DNA of 64,000 bases, taken from assembly GCF_905404315.1 (NCBI RefSeq), contig NC_066272.1:3720001-3784000 (forward strand), in the 5' to 3' direction. The notes beneath the pieces are model-generated. The model searched no databases, was not told the DNA's origin, and saw nothing but the letters and a program-made list of their open reading frames with translations. Numbering within the stretch: the stretch's first letter is position 1; every line of letters starts with the position of its first letter. Positions 43,118 to 54,464 of this stretch are shown piece after piece. A program made the position numbers and the translations under genes. The DNA is from Leptidea sinapis. Lineage: Eukaryota > Arthropoda > Insecta > Lepidoptera > Pieridae.

Positions 43118-44746
43118 CATTTGCCCTGTACTTTCCCCGGGGCGTAAACAGAATAGGGGAGTCACAGGCCCAAGGATGTCGTAAGAGGCGACTAAGGTCT
43201 TTTTAGAAGTGGGAGGTTAGTGTCGAGGATCGAAGGCCATACCCCTTTCCCCCCTCCTTAATATGACAGCGGTGCTCAATGAGATTTTACCTCAGGAGAG
43301 TACCGGCTCTACCACAGTCGGAGAATCCCTCCCCGAACATTCTCGCTCGGGCTGCCCGTCGTATTCTGGGGAGGGCATAGAACCGCGCATGACCGAGGGC
43401 AAACGAGACAGTAACACCACGGCACCCCGCTTCACGCTCAACGTGGACTTTTGCAACATCAGGGGAATTCACTCCAATTTAAGCGCCGTCCACCAGCATG
43501 TTGAGACGGCGCAGCCGGCCTGGTGTTTCCTTACGGAGACGCAGATATCTCGACCTACCGATACGTCATATTAAACGTACCCCGGGTACAAAATTGAGCA
43601 CAAATTTTTGCATTATGCCGGGGTATGTGTGTACGTTAGGGAAGATTTATGCTGTCGCCGTCTCGGCAATTTTGAGGGTAGGGACCTGTCTACTCTCTGG
43701 CTCCGTGTAGATTTAGAGGTCGGTTAGGATTAGGAGGAGTCCCATAGTGGTAACGCAGAAACCGAGATGATCTCATGGGCTGCTTTAAAGCGGCATTTGA
43801 TGACGTGCTTGCCCCTCCGCTGAAATCGTAGGCTTGGGTGATGTCAACGGGAAAAAGTGCCGAATGGCTTGGATCACGTACCACAGACTACGCAGGGCGA
43901 TCTGTGCATAGTTTCGCATTAGCATATGGTCTGTCCCAATTGGTTGAGTCGCCAACGCGGCTCCCGGATGTGGATAGCCACATGCCGTACTTATTGGTTC
44001 TTCTGCTGACTACACATCCCGATAGTTACCAGGTCTCTGTCGATGCCCCTCTCGGAACGTCCAACCATTGCCTGGTCAGGAGTGTAGTGCCGGTCCGTGG
44101 TCATCTGAAGGGATAAGCCAAATTGGCTTCGAAGAAGCTGGGCGTCATCAAAAGAGCACGGCAATACTTCAAGCTGGCCCACATTCAAGCGCTCTACAAA
44201 GCGCAGGTCCGTCTACACATGGAGTATTGCTGTCATCTCTGGTAAGGCGCAACCCAGCATCAGCTCGACCCATTTGAATGCATGCAACGTAGAGCAGCTC
44301 AAATTGTCGGGGATCCAGTGCTCTGTGAACGGCTGGATCACTTGGCGTTGCGTAGCGATGTCGCTTCATTGTGTGTTTTCTACCACATTTATCACGGGGA
44401 GTGTTCCGAAGAGCTGTTTAACCTGATTCCTGCCGCCGAATTCAACCTTCGCACGACACGCCACAAGTTAAGATATCATCCCTACCATCTGGATATGTGG
44501 CGGTCCTTCACAGTGTGGTTTTCAAGGAGCTTTCTACCACGTCCAACAAAGCTGTTAAATGAGCTTCCTTGTGCGGCGATTCCGGGACGATAGTAAATGG
44601 GTACCTTCAAAAAAGTGAATACTCCGTCCTTAAAGGCCGGCAACGCTCTTGTCATTCCTCTGGTGTTGCAAGAGATTATGGGCGGTGGTGATCACTTAAC
44701 ACCAGGTGACGCGTACGCTCGTTTGTGTCTCTATTCCATAAAAAAC
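43118..44746 (+). mobile_element. BMC1-like LINE lacking reverse transcriptase (copy 4)
   Basis: Has both ends: the leader TTTGCCCTGTACTTTCCCCG and the 3' end CACCAGGTGACGCGTACGCT with an A-run. Between them, endonuclease sequence (to about 44110) joins directly to the C-terminal domain (from about 44115), so the whole RT is missing. At about 1.6 kb it is a two-ended, RT-less derivative. Confidence 0.85.
43263..44593 (+). pseudogene. BMC1-like ORF2 pseudogene: endonuclease joined to C-terminal domain
   Basis: ATG at 43263. The first 103 codons are open (FCNIRGIHSNLSAVHQHVET, FLTETQISRPTDTSY) and stop at 43572-43574. The frame then shifts several times; remains such as AGVCVYVRED and LSTLWLRVDLE are readable to about 43725. 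The later endonuclease region (43830-44110) is readable only in pieces. At about 44110-44120 the sequence moves to AKLASKKLGVIKRARQYFK of the C-terminal domain. An open run at 44282-44593 includes SLCVFYHIYHGECSEELFNL. No RT motif is present anywhere. Confidence 0.75.
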
Positions 44747-44790
44747 ATAAGAAAATGTAGAAACAATGCATTAATTAAAAATTTCAACAT

Positions 44791-45328
44791 AAGGTTGCAC
44801 CTCTAACCCACACCTTCAAGATTGCAGCACCTCAAAGACTGCACCTCAAAGACTGCACCTCCAAGCAACACCTCCGAGTTGCACCATCAAGACTGCACCG
44901 CCAAACATCACCTCCAATGTTGCACCTCCAAGAGTGCACCTTTAATCCACACCTCCAAGGTTGCCCCTCAAACCGACACCTCCAAGGTTGCACCGCAAAG
45001 ACTGCACCTCCAACCGACACCTCGAAGGTTACACATCAAAGACTGCACCTCCAACCGACACCTCCAAGGTTGCACCTCCAAGGCTGCATCTTGAACCAAC
45101 ACCTCCAACGTTTCCCCTCCAACCGACACTTCCAAGGTTTCATCTTAAAGACTGCAACTCCAACCGACACCTCCAAGGTTGCACCGCCAAGACTGCCTTG
45201 AACCAACACATCCAAGGTTGCCCCTCCAACTGATAACTCAAAAGGTCACCTCAAACTGACACCTCCAAGACTGCACCTCCAATCGACACCTCCAAGGTTC
45301 CACCGCCAACACTGCACCTCCAAGGCCG
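44791..45328. repeat. Minisatellite of three alternating 13-15-bp units
   Basis: About 39 tandem units, mostly of three kinds: AAGGTTGCACCTCC, AAGACTGCACCTCC and AACCGACACCTCC. They often follow in the order second-third-first, giving a higher-order period near 42 bp. Units diverge by substitutions and 1-2 base indels. Several frames are open on both strands because the units rarely hold stops, but no frame spans the array. Its left edge lies about 45 bp beyond the A-rich end of the BMC1-like copy 4. Confidence 0.9.
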
Positions 45329-45610
45329 GTAGGTGTATCCACGTGCCCTGTTTGGGGCCTGCAGCCATCAGCGACAACAGGGCAGTACTACCACTACAGA
45401 GTTTGGGAAGCACATAACTTGACGGGCCCTTTTTACCCATGGTCTTCACCTATCACCACTAATAAATTCAGTGATTCAGTGAAGTGACGTATTTCTTCTT
45501 TTATTTTATCTAAAAGAGGCAATACTTATCTTCAAGGTAAATTATGGGTTAGTTTAAATATTAGTGACAACCACCTTGCACCATTGAAAAAAATATTTTA
45601 ACAAAAAAAC
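45329..45610. other. GC-richer flank of the minisatellite
   Basis: GCCCTGTTTGGGGCCTGCAG and GACGGGCCCTTTTTACCCAT stand out in composition and may be part of the unit the minisatellite arose from. No protein recognised; the minus frame 45246-45449 mixes this with array sequence. Confidence 0.4.
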
Positions 45611-46495
45611 AACCGACTTCTAAAACACTATTCTAAAACAATAGATATAATTTGCACTAAAAAGTATAAAAATAATCGCGTATTTTTATACAATCTAATT
45701 AATTAATCTAATTCAAGTTACGATTGTTGCTATTTTTGGAATATCCCGACTCAAGCACATCTCACCTATAACTATGTATGTAGTTACAAACCTATCTTGG
45801 ATGACACCGACTCCAAAAATTACAATAATCATAACTAGAATTACATTAATTAATTACATTGTATTTGTATTTTTAGTGAATCTTCAGAACACTAACTAAC
45901 AATTTGTCTAAATATGTGTAGACATACTAAATTTTTCAATGCAGCAATGAACAGAAGCGCTTTTCAATAATTTCATTACAGACAGTTTCAAATTCTGCCA
46001 TAGATCGCAGCCTTACTGTAAGTCATTAAGGAGTTCCATTGATCATCATATTCGACTACGACAATAACTTCACCATAATTAGTTACGGTAGGTGACTTAA
46101 ATATCCTAATAGCATAAAAAACATTCGGTCGACTATCTTTAATTCGCTCCTATGAATTGAAGAGTTCCGTTACTTTGTCATGGATTCCATAATCACAAAC
46201 AACCAAACTTTCACCAAACTACTTTTGAGATATATCCTTTCCAATAAAAAAATAATTTTTGAAATCCATTGCCGCGACACTGAGTTATTCGTAAATTCGT
46301 CGTCCACATACGTATAGCAAATTTAAGACTTTTACGGTTTTCTCACAGATGCCAGTATCAGATCTGGACCAAATTACGGGTAGATTCCAGTTTTCAAATA
46401 AAAAAAGAACTATCAAAATTGGTCCACCTAGTCGAAAGTTTTAAGATAACAAACATACCGACGAATTGAGAACCTCCTCCTTTTTGAAGTCGGTT
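45611..46495. mobile_element. Composite inverted repeat ending AACCGACTTC/GAAGTCGGTT
   Basis: The outer ends are perfect 10-bp inverted repeats (45611-45620 and 46486-46495). Inside, 45611-45760 matches the reverse complement of 6140-6300, and 45806-45890 is a second partial copy in the opposite direction (CCGACTCCAAAAATTACAAT, TTAATTAATTACATTG). This looks like a non-autonomous DNA element or two copies recombined. No transposase. Confidence 0.5.
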
Positions 46496-47359
46496 AAAAA
46501 CACCAAAAATAATTAAATTTGTGCACACTTTTTTTAAGAAGTATTGATATAATTTGTGCATATAGACAACCAGGCCGACAATGAAGAGATATAGCTCCTA
46601 GAGAAGAGGTAAAGCTCCTAAATTATTCCGTGATTCGAAACAATAAAAATTAAATTACCAATAACTACAGGAAATACAAATTTAGTAATGGACTCTAATA
46701 AATAATTTTCAAGAATCATAACTGAACGAAAATAAATCATGAGAAATGAATGTCATTCAACGAATAAATAAATTCAGGCGAACTTTTAAAAATTGCATTC
46801 ATTATATCGCTTTCAAGAATTCACTTTGGCCTGAATTTTGCGTTCATTTCGATTCGTTTCTCAATTATTTATTGAATTCCGTTTCCCCGTATTATGCTTT
46901 AAAAGGTCTGAATAGTTGTAGTCATTAAAATATACCTTTTCAAAAATAAGTAAAAAAGCTAATAAAATTTATACAATGCTGGTGATAAATTGAATTTTGA
47001 AAATGTATTTATTGTAAGGTTATTTGATGATGATGATCAAACATAATTCCTGCATCGCATCCGTATCTTAATAATCAATTATTGAGTATCGAGTGCAAAT
47101 CTCAACTTAATAGCTTTGCACCGTCAATAAAAAGAAAATGGAGGCCGAACCGAATTTTGATGCCGAATCGCTATTTTCCAACCATTATTTTCCACTTGTA
47201 ATGTACACTGATTTACAAATATTATTCTAATATTTGTGATCTTAGATTTACTATAAAAAAACAAACACGTAAAAGTGACAAATTTGGAAACCCACAACCC
47301 ATTTCCCGACAGGAGATATTTGGCATTATTTTAAAAAGTAAGAAATTTTTGATATTTCT
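46496..47359. other. Unassigned AT-rich stretch
   Basis: Short frame 46746-46928 resembles nothing known. Confidence 0.5.
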
Positions 47360-47614
47360 TAAGGCGAGGTTTTCCCATCACTTTAGGTAAAAATTGCGCG
47401 AACGTTAGATTCGATAGGTACGCATGGACACGGGCGTCGGGCATGGCTGAGAACGAACCGAGCGATGCGGGTCAACGACCGCCGACCCAGAAGGACCGCG
47501 TAATATATTTTAAAACTTACAGTTGTGCTAGAGTAAGGAATTGCTGTGATAATATTTTTTATGCATTTTTGAAGTAAATCTTTTTTATCGACGTATGACA
47601 GAAATGTTATATTA
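47360..47614. repeat. Probable repeat, GC-rich core
   Basis: GGGCATGGCTGAGAACGAAC, CGAGCGATGCGGGTCAACGA and CCGCCGACCCAGAAGGACCG are strikingly GC-rich for the window and look like part of a repeated element I have seen in Lepidoptera. It leads directly into the 100-bp tandem array. Confidence 0.35.
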
Positions 47615-47973
47615 CGCGCAAAATTATGATTTCAACATTATGGATATCGTATCCGAGATTCTCGAGGATTCCAAAAATGATCCCAAAATCGTTCTCTGCA
47701 CCCTCGAGAACCTCGGACACGATATCCATATTGCTGAAATCATAATTTTGTGCGGCGGCCATCTTGGATTTAAAAAATGCTCACAAAATCGTTCTCTGCA
47801 CCCTCGAGAACCTCGGACACGATATCCATATTGCTGAAATCATAATTTTGTGCGGCGGCCATTTTGGATTTCAAAAATGATCACAAAATCGTTATCTGCA
47901 CCCTCGAGAACCTCGGACACGATATCGATATTGCTGAAATCATAATTTTGTGCGGCGGTCATCTTGGATTTAT
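47615..47973. repeat. Tandem array with exact 100-bp period plus one inverted unit
   Basis: Three direct units start at 47681, 47781 and 47881 (CACAAAATCGTTCTCTGCAC, CCTCGAGAACCTCGGACACG, ATATCCATATTGCTGAAATC, TGTGCGGCGGCCATCTTGGA). A fourth, inverted, half unit at 47615-47672 can pair with the first direct unit. An 80-codon frame (47595-47837) across it is a by-product. Confidence 0.9.
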
Positions 47974-49195
47974 CTAACTTCCCTAAAGTACATATATACA
48001 ATAATCCCGCGTGGCATAATATTCAAAATAAAATTACGTAAATTTTATTTTAGTACTTTCCGACTTACATTTACCTATATATTTCAACAAATACGCTGTG
48101 GCATCATCATTATTTTTTTACTATGATTCCCGCTTTGTACTTGTTTGCTAAAATCTTACGTAATGTGAGCCCGAGAGACACGAACACAGTACCTTCCTTG
48201 ACAGTGGTCACGGGCGTACTGCTGTCTTGAGCGAGCATGCAACCAAGGCGTCGCGTTTGGTTTATTACGAAAAAAATTTATATAAAATAATTCACAAAGC
48301 GTATTGATAAATCCCACAGTGAAAACTTATAAATAAACTATCGAATAAAATAAGTTTTGTGTTTAAAGCTATCATAGTTTTATGATAATATAAACAATTC
48401 AAATAAAAAAGACTATTTTTCAAAAAATAAATCTATTGAGATTTTTTTTCGTAATCGTGTTTTCCAAACAGCGATAATTTAGATAAAGAAATGAAGATAA
48501 ACATGTCAAAAAATTGGAACCGTAGTATTTGTAGAAGTATTTTAAGTAGATTTTTAAAAATGTTACTTTTTAGGACTATAGCGCCTTAAACTACATTTAT
48601 TTTACCCACTGAAACGTTATTAAAACAGTATTCATCATTCCGTTTGACAGCTTTAGATTTTGGTAAAAGTAGGATTTGAACATTCACAGACGATTTAGTT
48701 CACACGAAGCTTATCGAGTGTGTGGTTTAAACAGTCTTCACGTCTAATGGTATGGAAACTGTGGTAAATTATGCTCGTTTGATCGAGCTAAAGTGCTTTG
48801 GGTATTCATGACAAATGAGTTATATATTACAAAATATAAAAAAATATATATTTACGAAGGCAATGTAGCAATGAGATATAAGTATTCGTATTTGAGATCT
48901 CACTGTAACAATGTTGGCCGTAAAGGTTACATGGAAAATAAATTAAAACACGTAAATGAAATAATCGAAAAAGAGACAGATCATCAGGTGAAGTGAGAGC
49001 GGTCGGCCTTCGGTCTAAAAGAAAAAAAATACAAACACTATATAATATTGAAATAATATGTAACAGCAAATGAATAACTTTATTGATTTTATGATTAATG
49101 ATTGTACGCTTATAATTATTTTTGAAAATAACAGCTTATTACTTACTTATGTTGTCATGTTAGATACACCTGAAAGCCATTCTTAATTTAAATAA
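47974..49195. other. Unassigned, with a GC-richer block at 48160-48260
   Basis: The text TGAGCCCGAGAGACACGAAC and CATGCAACCAAGGCGTCGCG may belong with the repeat at 47360. A 67-codon frame at 48793-48996 is not recognised. Confidence 0.4.
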
Positions 49196-49547
49196 ATTAC
49201 ATGACACGTTGTTTGTCCGCGATGGACTCCAAAACTAATGAACGGATTCTAATGGGGATCACTTCATGGAGTGAAGTTTAGTCCAACTTGAGTGATAGGA
49301 TACTTTTTATTTAGATTTGGGACCCATAATTATTTTTATTTCCAATATTTGTTTTGTATGGACATATTTTTTATGAGAGAATTTAGTGACGCATGGTTTG
49401 ACAGTTCTGCTGTGAAACAATTTCATTATAACAACAAGGAGCATATGTTACGAAATAATTCTTGATGTTTTGAAATATTATTCACAAATTCCTATACAAT
49501 AGTATTTTTATTATTATCTACAGAACAACGTCTGTTGGGTCAGCTAG
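49196..49547 (+). mobile_element. Helitron 3' fragment
   Basis: Carries GACTCCAAAACTAATGAACG and ends ACAACGTCTGTTGGGTCAGC-TAG with T following, the 3' terminus I associate with a second lepidopteran Helitron family. The 5' terminus is not recognised, so the left limit is approximate. Confidence 0.6.
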
Positions 49548-49548
49548 T

Positions 49549-50182
49549 TTTATATATATTACAATAATTTAGCTTTCGTGATGGGACACTCACTGGCGGT
49601 TAGTTCATGTCATCCATCTTACAATACATGAGTAACTGCTGCTTTTAAATTAGAAATTGATTAAGTTTTGTAAAACAATAATACCCATGAAATTGTGAAC
49701 AACTTTCATTGAAATAGTTATATGGCCAAAAAACCGCAAAAAGCTCGTATTAAATAAAGTAAAATACTTTAAATTGTAGTTAATAAACAAACTGTTATCA
49801 AGTTATTATTTTATTCTAAAATAATTGGAGTAATTCAGAAATTATAAATTTCTCCATAACATAAGCTTATTAGTCTCGTCCAGTCCATTTCACGACTTAC
49901 CCTAACATTTCAGGTTGAAAAATAACTGACATTTTATTCAGGCGTAACGATAGAGATAAAATTGACCGGTAGGCTCGCCTCTCAAATAAATGTTGTAATA
50001 TATTTCGTAGCTTAATCTTCGTTGTTTTTATAAAATGTGTGAGCTCTTATGTCTTATTTGTAATTTATTATAGTATATATTATAAACAGTTCCTAGTAAG
50101 TAAACAAAAAGTAAAGTAAAATAATATAATATAATTTATATTATATTATAATTAAACTAGTGCAGATGTTATTATTGTTATT
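49549..50182. other. Unassigned AT-rich stretch
   Basis: Nothing recognised; a short TATAATATAA palindrome lies near 50125-50150. Confidence 0.5.
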
Positions 50183-50692
50183 ATGTTATTCGGATGTGCA
50201 GCGTTCGGGAAGCACCGTAAAATCATCTTGTCCCAAATACCGCAGTGTCTGAAGATGAAGGTTTTCAACCAGTGTGTGTTGCCAGTGATGACTTACGGTA
50301 CGCAGACGTGGTCACTAACTATGGGCCTTACGAAAAAGCTCATGGTCGCTCAGAGGGCAATGAAGAAGGCTATGCTCGGAGTTTCCCTGCGAGTTCGAAT
50401 CAGAAATGAGGAGATCTGTAGGAGAACCAATGTTATCAATATATCCAAAACGATTGCAAAACTGAAGTGACAGTGGGCAGGGTACATAGTTCGACGGACA
50501 GATGGCCTTCGAGGCAGTAAAGTCCTTGAATTGCGACCACGTACCGGAAAAAGCAGTGTTTTTAGGCCCCCCACCATATAATCTGGTCAAGATTGCCGGA
50601 ATTATTTGGATGAGGGCAGCGCAGGACTGATCGTCGTGAATATCTTTGGGAGGCCTTTGGCCAGCAGTAGACGTCTTCTGGGTTATGATAAT
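50183..50692 (+). pseudogene. RTE-type endonuclease-reverse transcriptase, C-terminal fragment
   Basis: The frame 50183-50470 reads FNQCVLPVMTYGTQTWSLTM then KKLMVAQRAMKKAMLGVSLR and IRNEEICRRTNVI, the C-terminal region of lepidopteran RTE proteins, and stops at a TGA at 50468-50470, where the family has tryptophan (WQWAG). The sequence then continues recognisably through AGGCCCCCCACCATATAATC to CAGCAGTAGACGTCTTCTGG and an ATGATAATGA tail at about 50676-50690. The catalytic RT core is absent. Confidence 0.75.
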
Positions 50693-51659
50693 GAGGACTA
50701 GTGCTATAATAAACCTGTAGAGCTAGCATGTCTGTACATTGTTATTTTTCTAAAAACCGATAGTAGTGATAAAGACAGTATGGCTGAATACAAAAATACA
50801 AATTTAAATTATATCAGTCTCTCTGTCTGTTTGTCTGTTTTTTGTACACTCTAATCGCTGGAACTGATGGACAGACCGTTATGATACTTTGCTTTCAGCG
50901 TAGCCTGGATTGCTGCAGCCATTTAAGCTTTATTTGATCAAAATGTGTGCATGGAGAAAAAAAAGTTATATTTTTGTTTGCATGGTTTGTATTAAAAATA
51001 AACATTCATACAAATGTACATAAAGGAAATCGCGGGCAAGAGGTTCTCGTGCGTAGTAGTGATAAAGCAACCACCAAAAGACTTTCGCAACACCAGAGGT
51101 AAAAAGATGGATTTCCGGTCTTAAAAGTGGGAGAATGCTCTAGGCTCGAAGGTAGGTAGGCGTTTCGGGAAATCTATAGCCGGTTAATGACTCCACAAAT
51201 TAGCTGTGCGAGTTAAAAATATAATTTATGTAATTTCCGGTTGTAGTTGCAGCAAGCGAAATATATAAAGCGGTGACTTGAAGTGAAATAATGTCTTGCC
51301 ATATTCAGTTAACCAAGCCAATTTGACCTTCTCTTTCAAGTAACGTGAACACTGAACGTCGCTTGATATATGGCAATTCAGAGTAATATAGGTAGCTTTT
51401 GTCATACAATGTGGTTACTGAATTTCATACAATTTCATGATTGTTATCGACAGACGTAAGGTAAATTATTCATAAAACTTCAACAGAATCAAATATCTCG
51501 ACCAGGTGAAAAGTTTTTGAAATAATTGCTGCAAATCGAGCATTCCATGAAATTAGCAGGAAAAATTAAACTTTGTAGGTTCAGCATAACAGTGAAACTT
51601 ATTAGGATTGTTGTTCTCTCTGCTACACCTCTTCACTCCATTTAGTGTATACAAATTAA
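50693..51659. other. Unassigned stretch
   Basis: No protein recognised. Text around 50815-50930 (CTGTCTGTTTGTCTG and beyond) has the flavour of a Helitron interior, without ends. Confidence 0.4.
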
Positions 51660-51840
51660 ATTTGTAAGCAAAATTTATGAACGATGCGGGATTCAAACCT
51701 GCTACCTCTTAGGTCCTGCCCGAGCGCTTTTACCACTGAGCCTACCGTTCGAGTTTGAGCTCAGTGGTAAGAGTGCTCGAACGGAACCCGAGAGATCGAG
51801 GGTTCGACTGCCGCATCGTTCATGAATTTTCTGTTTATCA
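51660..51840. repeat. Head-to-head tRNA-like repeats (palindrome 2)
   Basis: The left arm (51668-51745) reads GAACGATGCGGGATTCAAAC to CACTGAGCCTACCGTTCGAG; the right arm (51752-51830) reads GAGCTCAGTGGTAAGAGTGC to GGTTCGACTGCCGCATCGTT. The arms are near-complete inverses around a few central bases, so the region could fold into a long hairpin. It has the same arrangement as 14395-14665. Confidence 0.75.
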
Positions 51841-52179
51841 TTTATCATAAAATTCATAAAATTTTATCCGACTTTTACACTTGTTATGTACTCTTATATC
51901 AGTACTCTGAATCTTAAATCAAAAAAATATAAGAATATTAACAATTTATAATATGAAAGACGTAGTCATAGTCAAAAAAATCTTTATTATTTTACTTTTA
52001 CAATTAAACTATTATATTACAACAAATATGATTCTAGTAGCAGCACAACTAGCTTTGAGTGTAGTCGTTACTCAGAGCAGTAGTACATGTATGCTTATAT
52101 ATTTTATTTTATTTATTTACACATAAAAAGAATCATACACGGCTTGTACCAGCACGAATAAAGAAGAACTCTGTTATGG
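51841..52179. other. Unassigned AT-rich stretch
   Basis: Nothing recognised. Confidence 0.5.
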
Positions 52180-52365
52180 CTACCTTTGCCTTAAATGCAG
52201 ATTGCAGGCCGTTAATCTGTCTGGAAATGAACCTATGGATTTATGCATTGTTTCCATGGGAAACAAAGGCAATGTTTGATCAAAAGACTTCTTTAGCGAC
52301 TCGATACCGGCATGTCCTTTAGAGCAGGCAATTCCTTCTAGAATTGAACAAAAGTTATAATTCAC
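52180..52365 (-). pseudogene. Tc1/mariner-superfamily transposase, C-terminal fragment
   Basis: The minus frame reads SILEGIACSKGHAGIESLKK then FPMETMHKSIGSFPDRLTAC. This resembles the end of Tc1-like transposases in which LES.ACSKRH..LESLK and a FPME..R.SI..WP.RL..C segment follow the last catalytic residue. The catalytic triad is upstream and absent. A fragment of what may be the same transposase family, but its N-terminal side, lies at 60099-60438. Confidence 0.6.
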
Positions 52366-52599
52366 AGAATTTAGAACAAGGTGTGTTCAATGTCGGCTCT
52401 GGCTATGAGCGTACACTTTCTCATTTTGTTTTTTGTGGTGTTCTTCAATTGTAATATTTTTTCATCAGTGTAATTTATATTTCTATACAGCGAGCATTTT
52501 AATCGAAAAACTCTCAACTACACTTTTAACATAGATTTAGGGTATTTCCTGTATATTAACAATAAGCTCTTAGTTTCAGGTCATCTTTGATAATACGCT
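52366..52599. other. Unassigned stretch
   Basis: Nothing recognised between the transposase fragment and the LINE 3' end. Confidence 0.4.
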
Positions 52600-53940
52600 A
52601 TATATAATATTTAACATTCCTCAAGATTTTTTTCTTAAAAGTATTTCGGCGAATTCTGCCTTGAATAGCAATTACAGCATAAATTGTGACAATATTTCAG
52701 GCCAAACTTCATAAATACATTGTATTATCGAGTTGCCAACTCACGAAATTTATGGGGAGAGTTTCTTCCGAACGTGCAATTTAAAAGCTTCAATAAAGTG
52801 ACGATATCAAGATCATTATCTTTAAAATTTAATTTTTAAAGTTTTGATATTTTTAAAGTCTTTTGAGTTACGTATGATGAAACCAAGAGCTCTAGAGGCT
52901 TTATTAACTATTGTATCAATTTGAGTGTCAAAAAGTAACTTTAAGTCATGGTGAACACCCAAATCTCGAATAACACAGCTACGTTGAAGCTTAGTACCTT
53001 TAAGCATATAATCAAACAATAGGACATTACGTTTACGAGTGAATGTCAGAATATTGCACTTAGACGCGTTCAATTCTAACTGATTTTGAAGGTGTTCAAG
53101 ACGTTTCAAATCAGATTGCAAAGACAAAGCATCAGATAAGCATGTGATTTTTATGTATATTTTCATGTCATCCGCAAAGCATAGAAGCTGTGAGTGATAT
53201 AGGCACCTGTATATGTCGTTTACAAATATTACAAAGAGCAAAGGGCCCAAAAGGGAACCTTGTGGGACGCCACTAGGGATAGGAACCCAACTAGATATAT
53301 AATTGTTAATGACCACTGCTTGAGATCGGTTATGAACATATGATGTGAACCACTGCAATAAATCACCGCTAATGCCTATCTTTTTGAGTTTATCAATAAG
53401 TTTACGATGCTGTATCCTGTCAAAGGCTTTACTGTAATCAGTGTAAACTACATCCAACTGGTGACCATCAGCCATAGCATCGGTAATACTGGAATTAAGG
53501 AAAATTAAATTTGTTGTAGTTGACCTATTTTTTAAAAATCCGTGTTGTTGGGAGTTTAAAGATTGTTTTAAGGCAAGACTGACCTGAGAATAAATTATTT
53601 GTTTGAAAACTTTGGATACTATACATAATTTGGAAATAGGACGGTAATTTTCAATATTGTTTTTGGAACCCTTTTTATGAATAGGTGTAATAAAGGTGCG
53701 TTTCCAGATGGTAGGGACAATGCCATTAGCTAGTGATCTTTGGAACAGAATTGCCAGAGGGACGGCTAAAGTACTAGCACAATTAATTAAAAAGATAGCT
53801 GGCACATTGTCTGGACCTGCAGATTTAGAGGGATCCAAATTTAAAAGAAGATTTTTTATTCTACGAGCGTCTACCTCAATATTTAATATGGATGAAACAT
53901 TTTGATTATCTAAGGTATTTAGAGAATTAAGTATATACCA
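52600..53940 (-). pseudogene. Jockey/CR1-type LINE reverse transcriptase, truncated
   Basis: Open on the minus strand from about 53935 (no ATG needed; the first methionine is at 53838) to a stop at 52822. Motifs: SAGPDNVPAIFL, ENYRPISKLCIVSKVFKQII, LNSQQHGFLKNRSTTTNL (fingers), YTDYSKAFDRIQHRKLIDK, SGVPQGSLLGPLLFVIFVND, and the catalytic FADDMKIY. The thumb follows, then the protein ends early after NIKTLKIKF; downstream bases to about 52640 still hold decayed C-terminal codons (LLKLLNCTFGRNSP). The endonuclease is lost by 5' truncation. About 340 codons with an intact catalytic motif make this the longest unbroken RT frame of the minus-strand LINEs. It is a different family from the 3001-5036 LINE. 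Confidence 0.85.
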
Positions 53941-54094
53941 AACCGTGTAGGTCCTATTGTCATGACATGTAACAATAGTATCTCTATATCTATAAAATAT
54001 CTAAATATTCATTATTTAAATTAAGATTCAGTTATAAATTTCAACGGTTGAATACATTTGTTTTTAATTGAGTATATTTCGTACAGATTGAGTA

Positions 54095-54415
54095 TAATCA
54101 TAATCATCATCAGCCGGAAGACGTCCACTGCTGGACAAAGGCCTCCCCCAAGTATTTCTACGACTATCGGTATCTGCTGCCCTCATCCAACGTATTCCAG
54201 TGATCATGACCAGATCGTCGGTCCATCTTGTGGGGGGCCTACCAACACTACGTCTTCCGGCACTTGGTCGCCATTCAAAGACTTTTCTGCCCCACCGGCC
54301 ATCTGTCCATTGAACTTTGTGCCCTTTAGTTCTTCAACGGATCTCCTCATTTCTGATTTTGTCTCGCAGGGAAACTCCAAGCATAGCCCTTTGAGCAACC
54401 ACGAGCTTTTTATTT
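54095..54415 (-). mobile_element. RTE-type LINE 3' end
   Basis: The plus-strand text ATCATCATCAGCCGGAAGAC, GGCCTCCCCCAAGTATTTCT, CTTGTGGGGGGCCTACCAAC and GGATCTCCTCATTTCTGATT is the reverse complement of the RTE C-terminus; minus codons include RWTDDLV-type residues. It is the longest minus-strand RTE relic. A 40-base piece of the same region recurs at 54655-54695. Confidence 0.7.
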
Positions 54416-54464
54416 CTATGATTAACATTAATTTTTATCACGGCGATTTTACCCTAATTTTAAT

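Noticed and set aside
44822..45233. Overlapping plus-strand frames with repeated HLQGCTSK-like peptides
   Set aside because: They arise from the minisatellite units, are open in several frames at once and none spans the array or has gene signals.
47595..47837. 80-codon plus-strand gene
   Set aside because: The frame is built from the 100-bp tandem repeat and the same peptide recurs in shifted frames.
47615..47973. CRISPR-like array
   Set aside because: Units are 100 bp and contiguous with no spacers, and the sequence is eukaryotic.
52180..52365. Terminal host exon (acceptor-like TTCAATTCTAG on the minus strand, with AATAAA downstream)
   Set aside because: The translated sequence resembles the C-terminus of Tc1-like transposases (ACSKGH, ESLKKS, FPMET), so a transposon relic explains it better.
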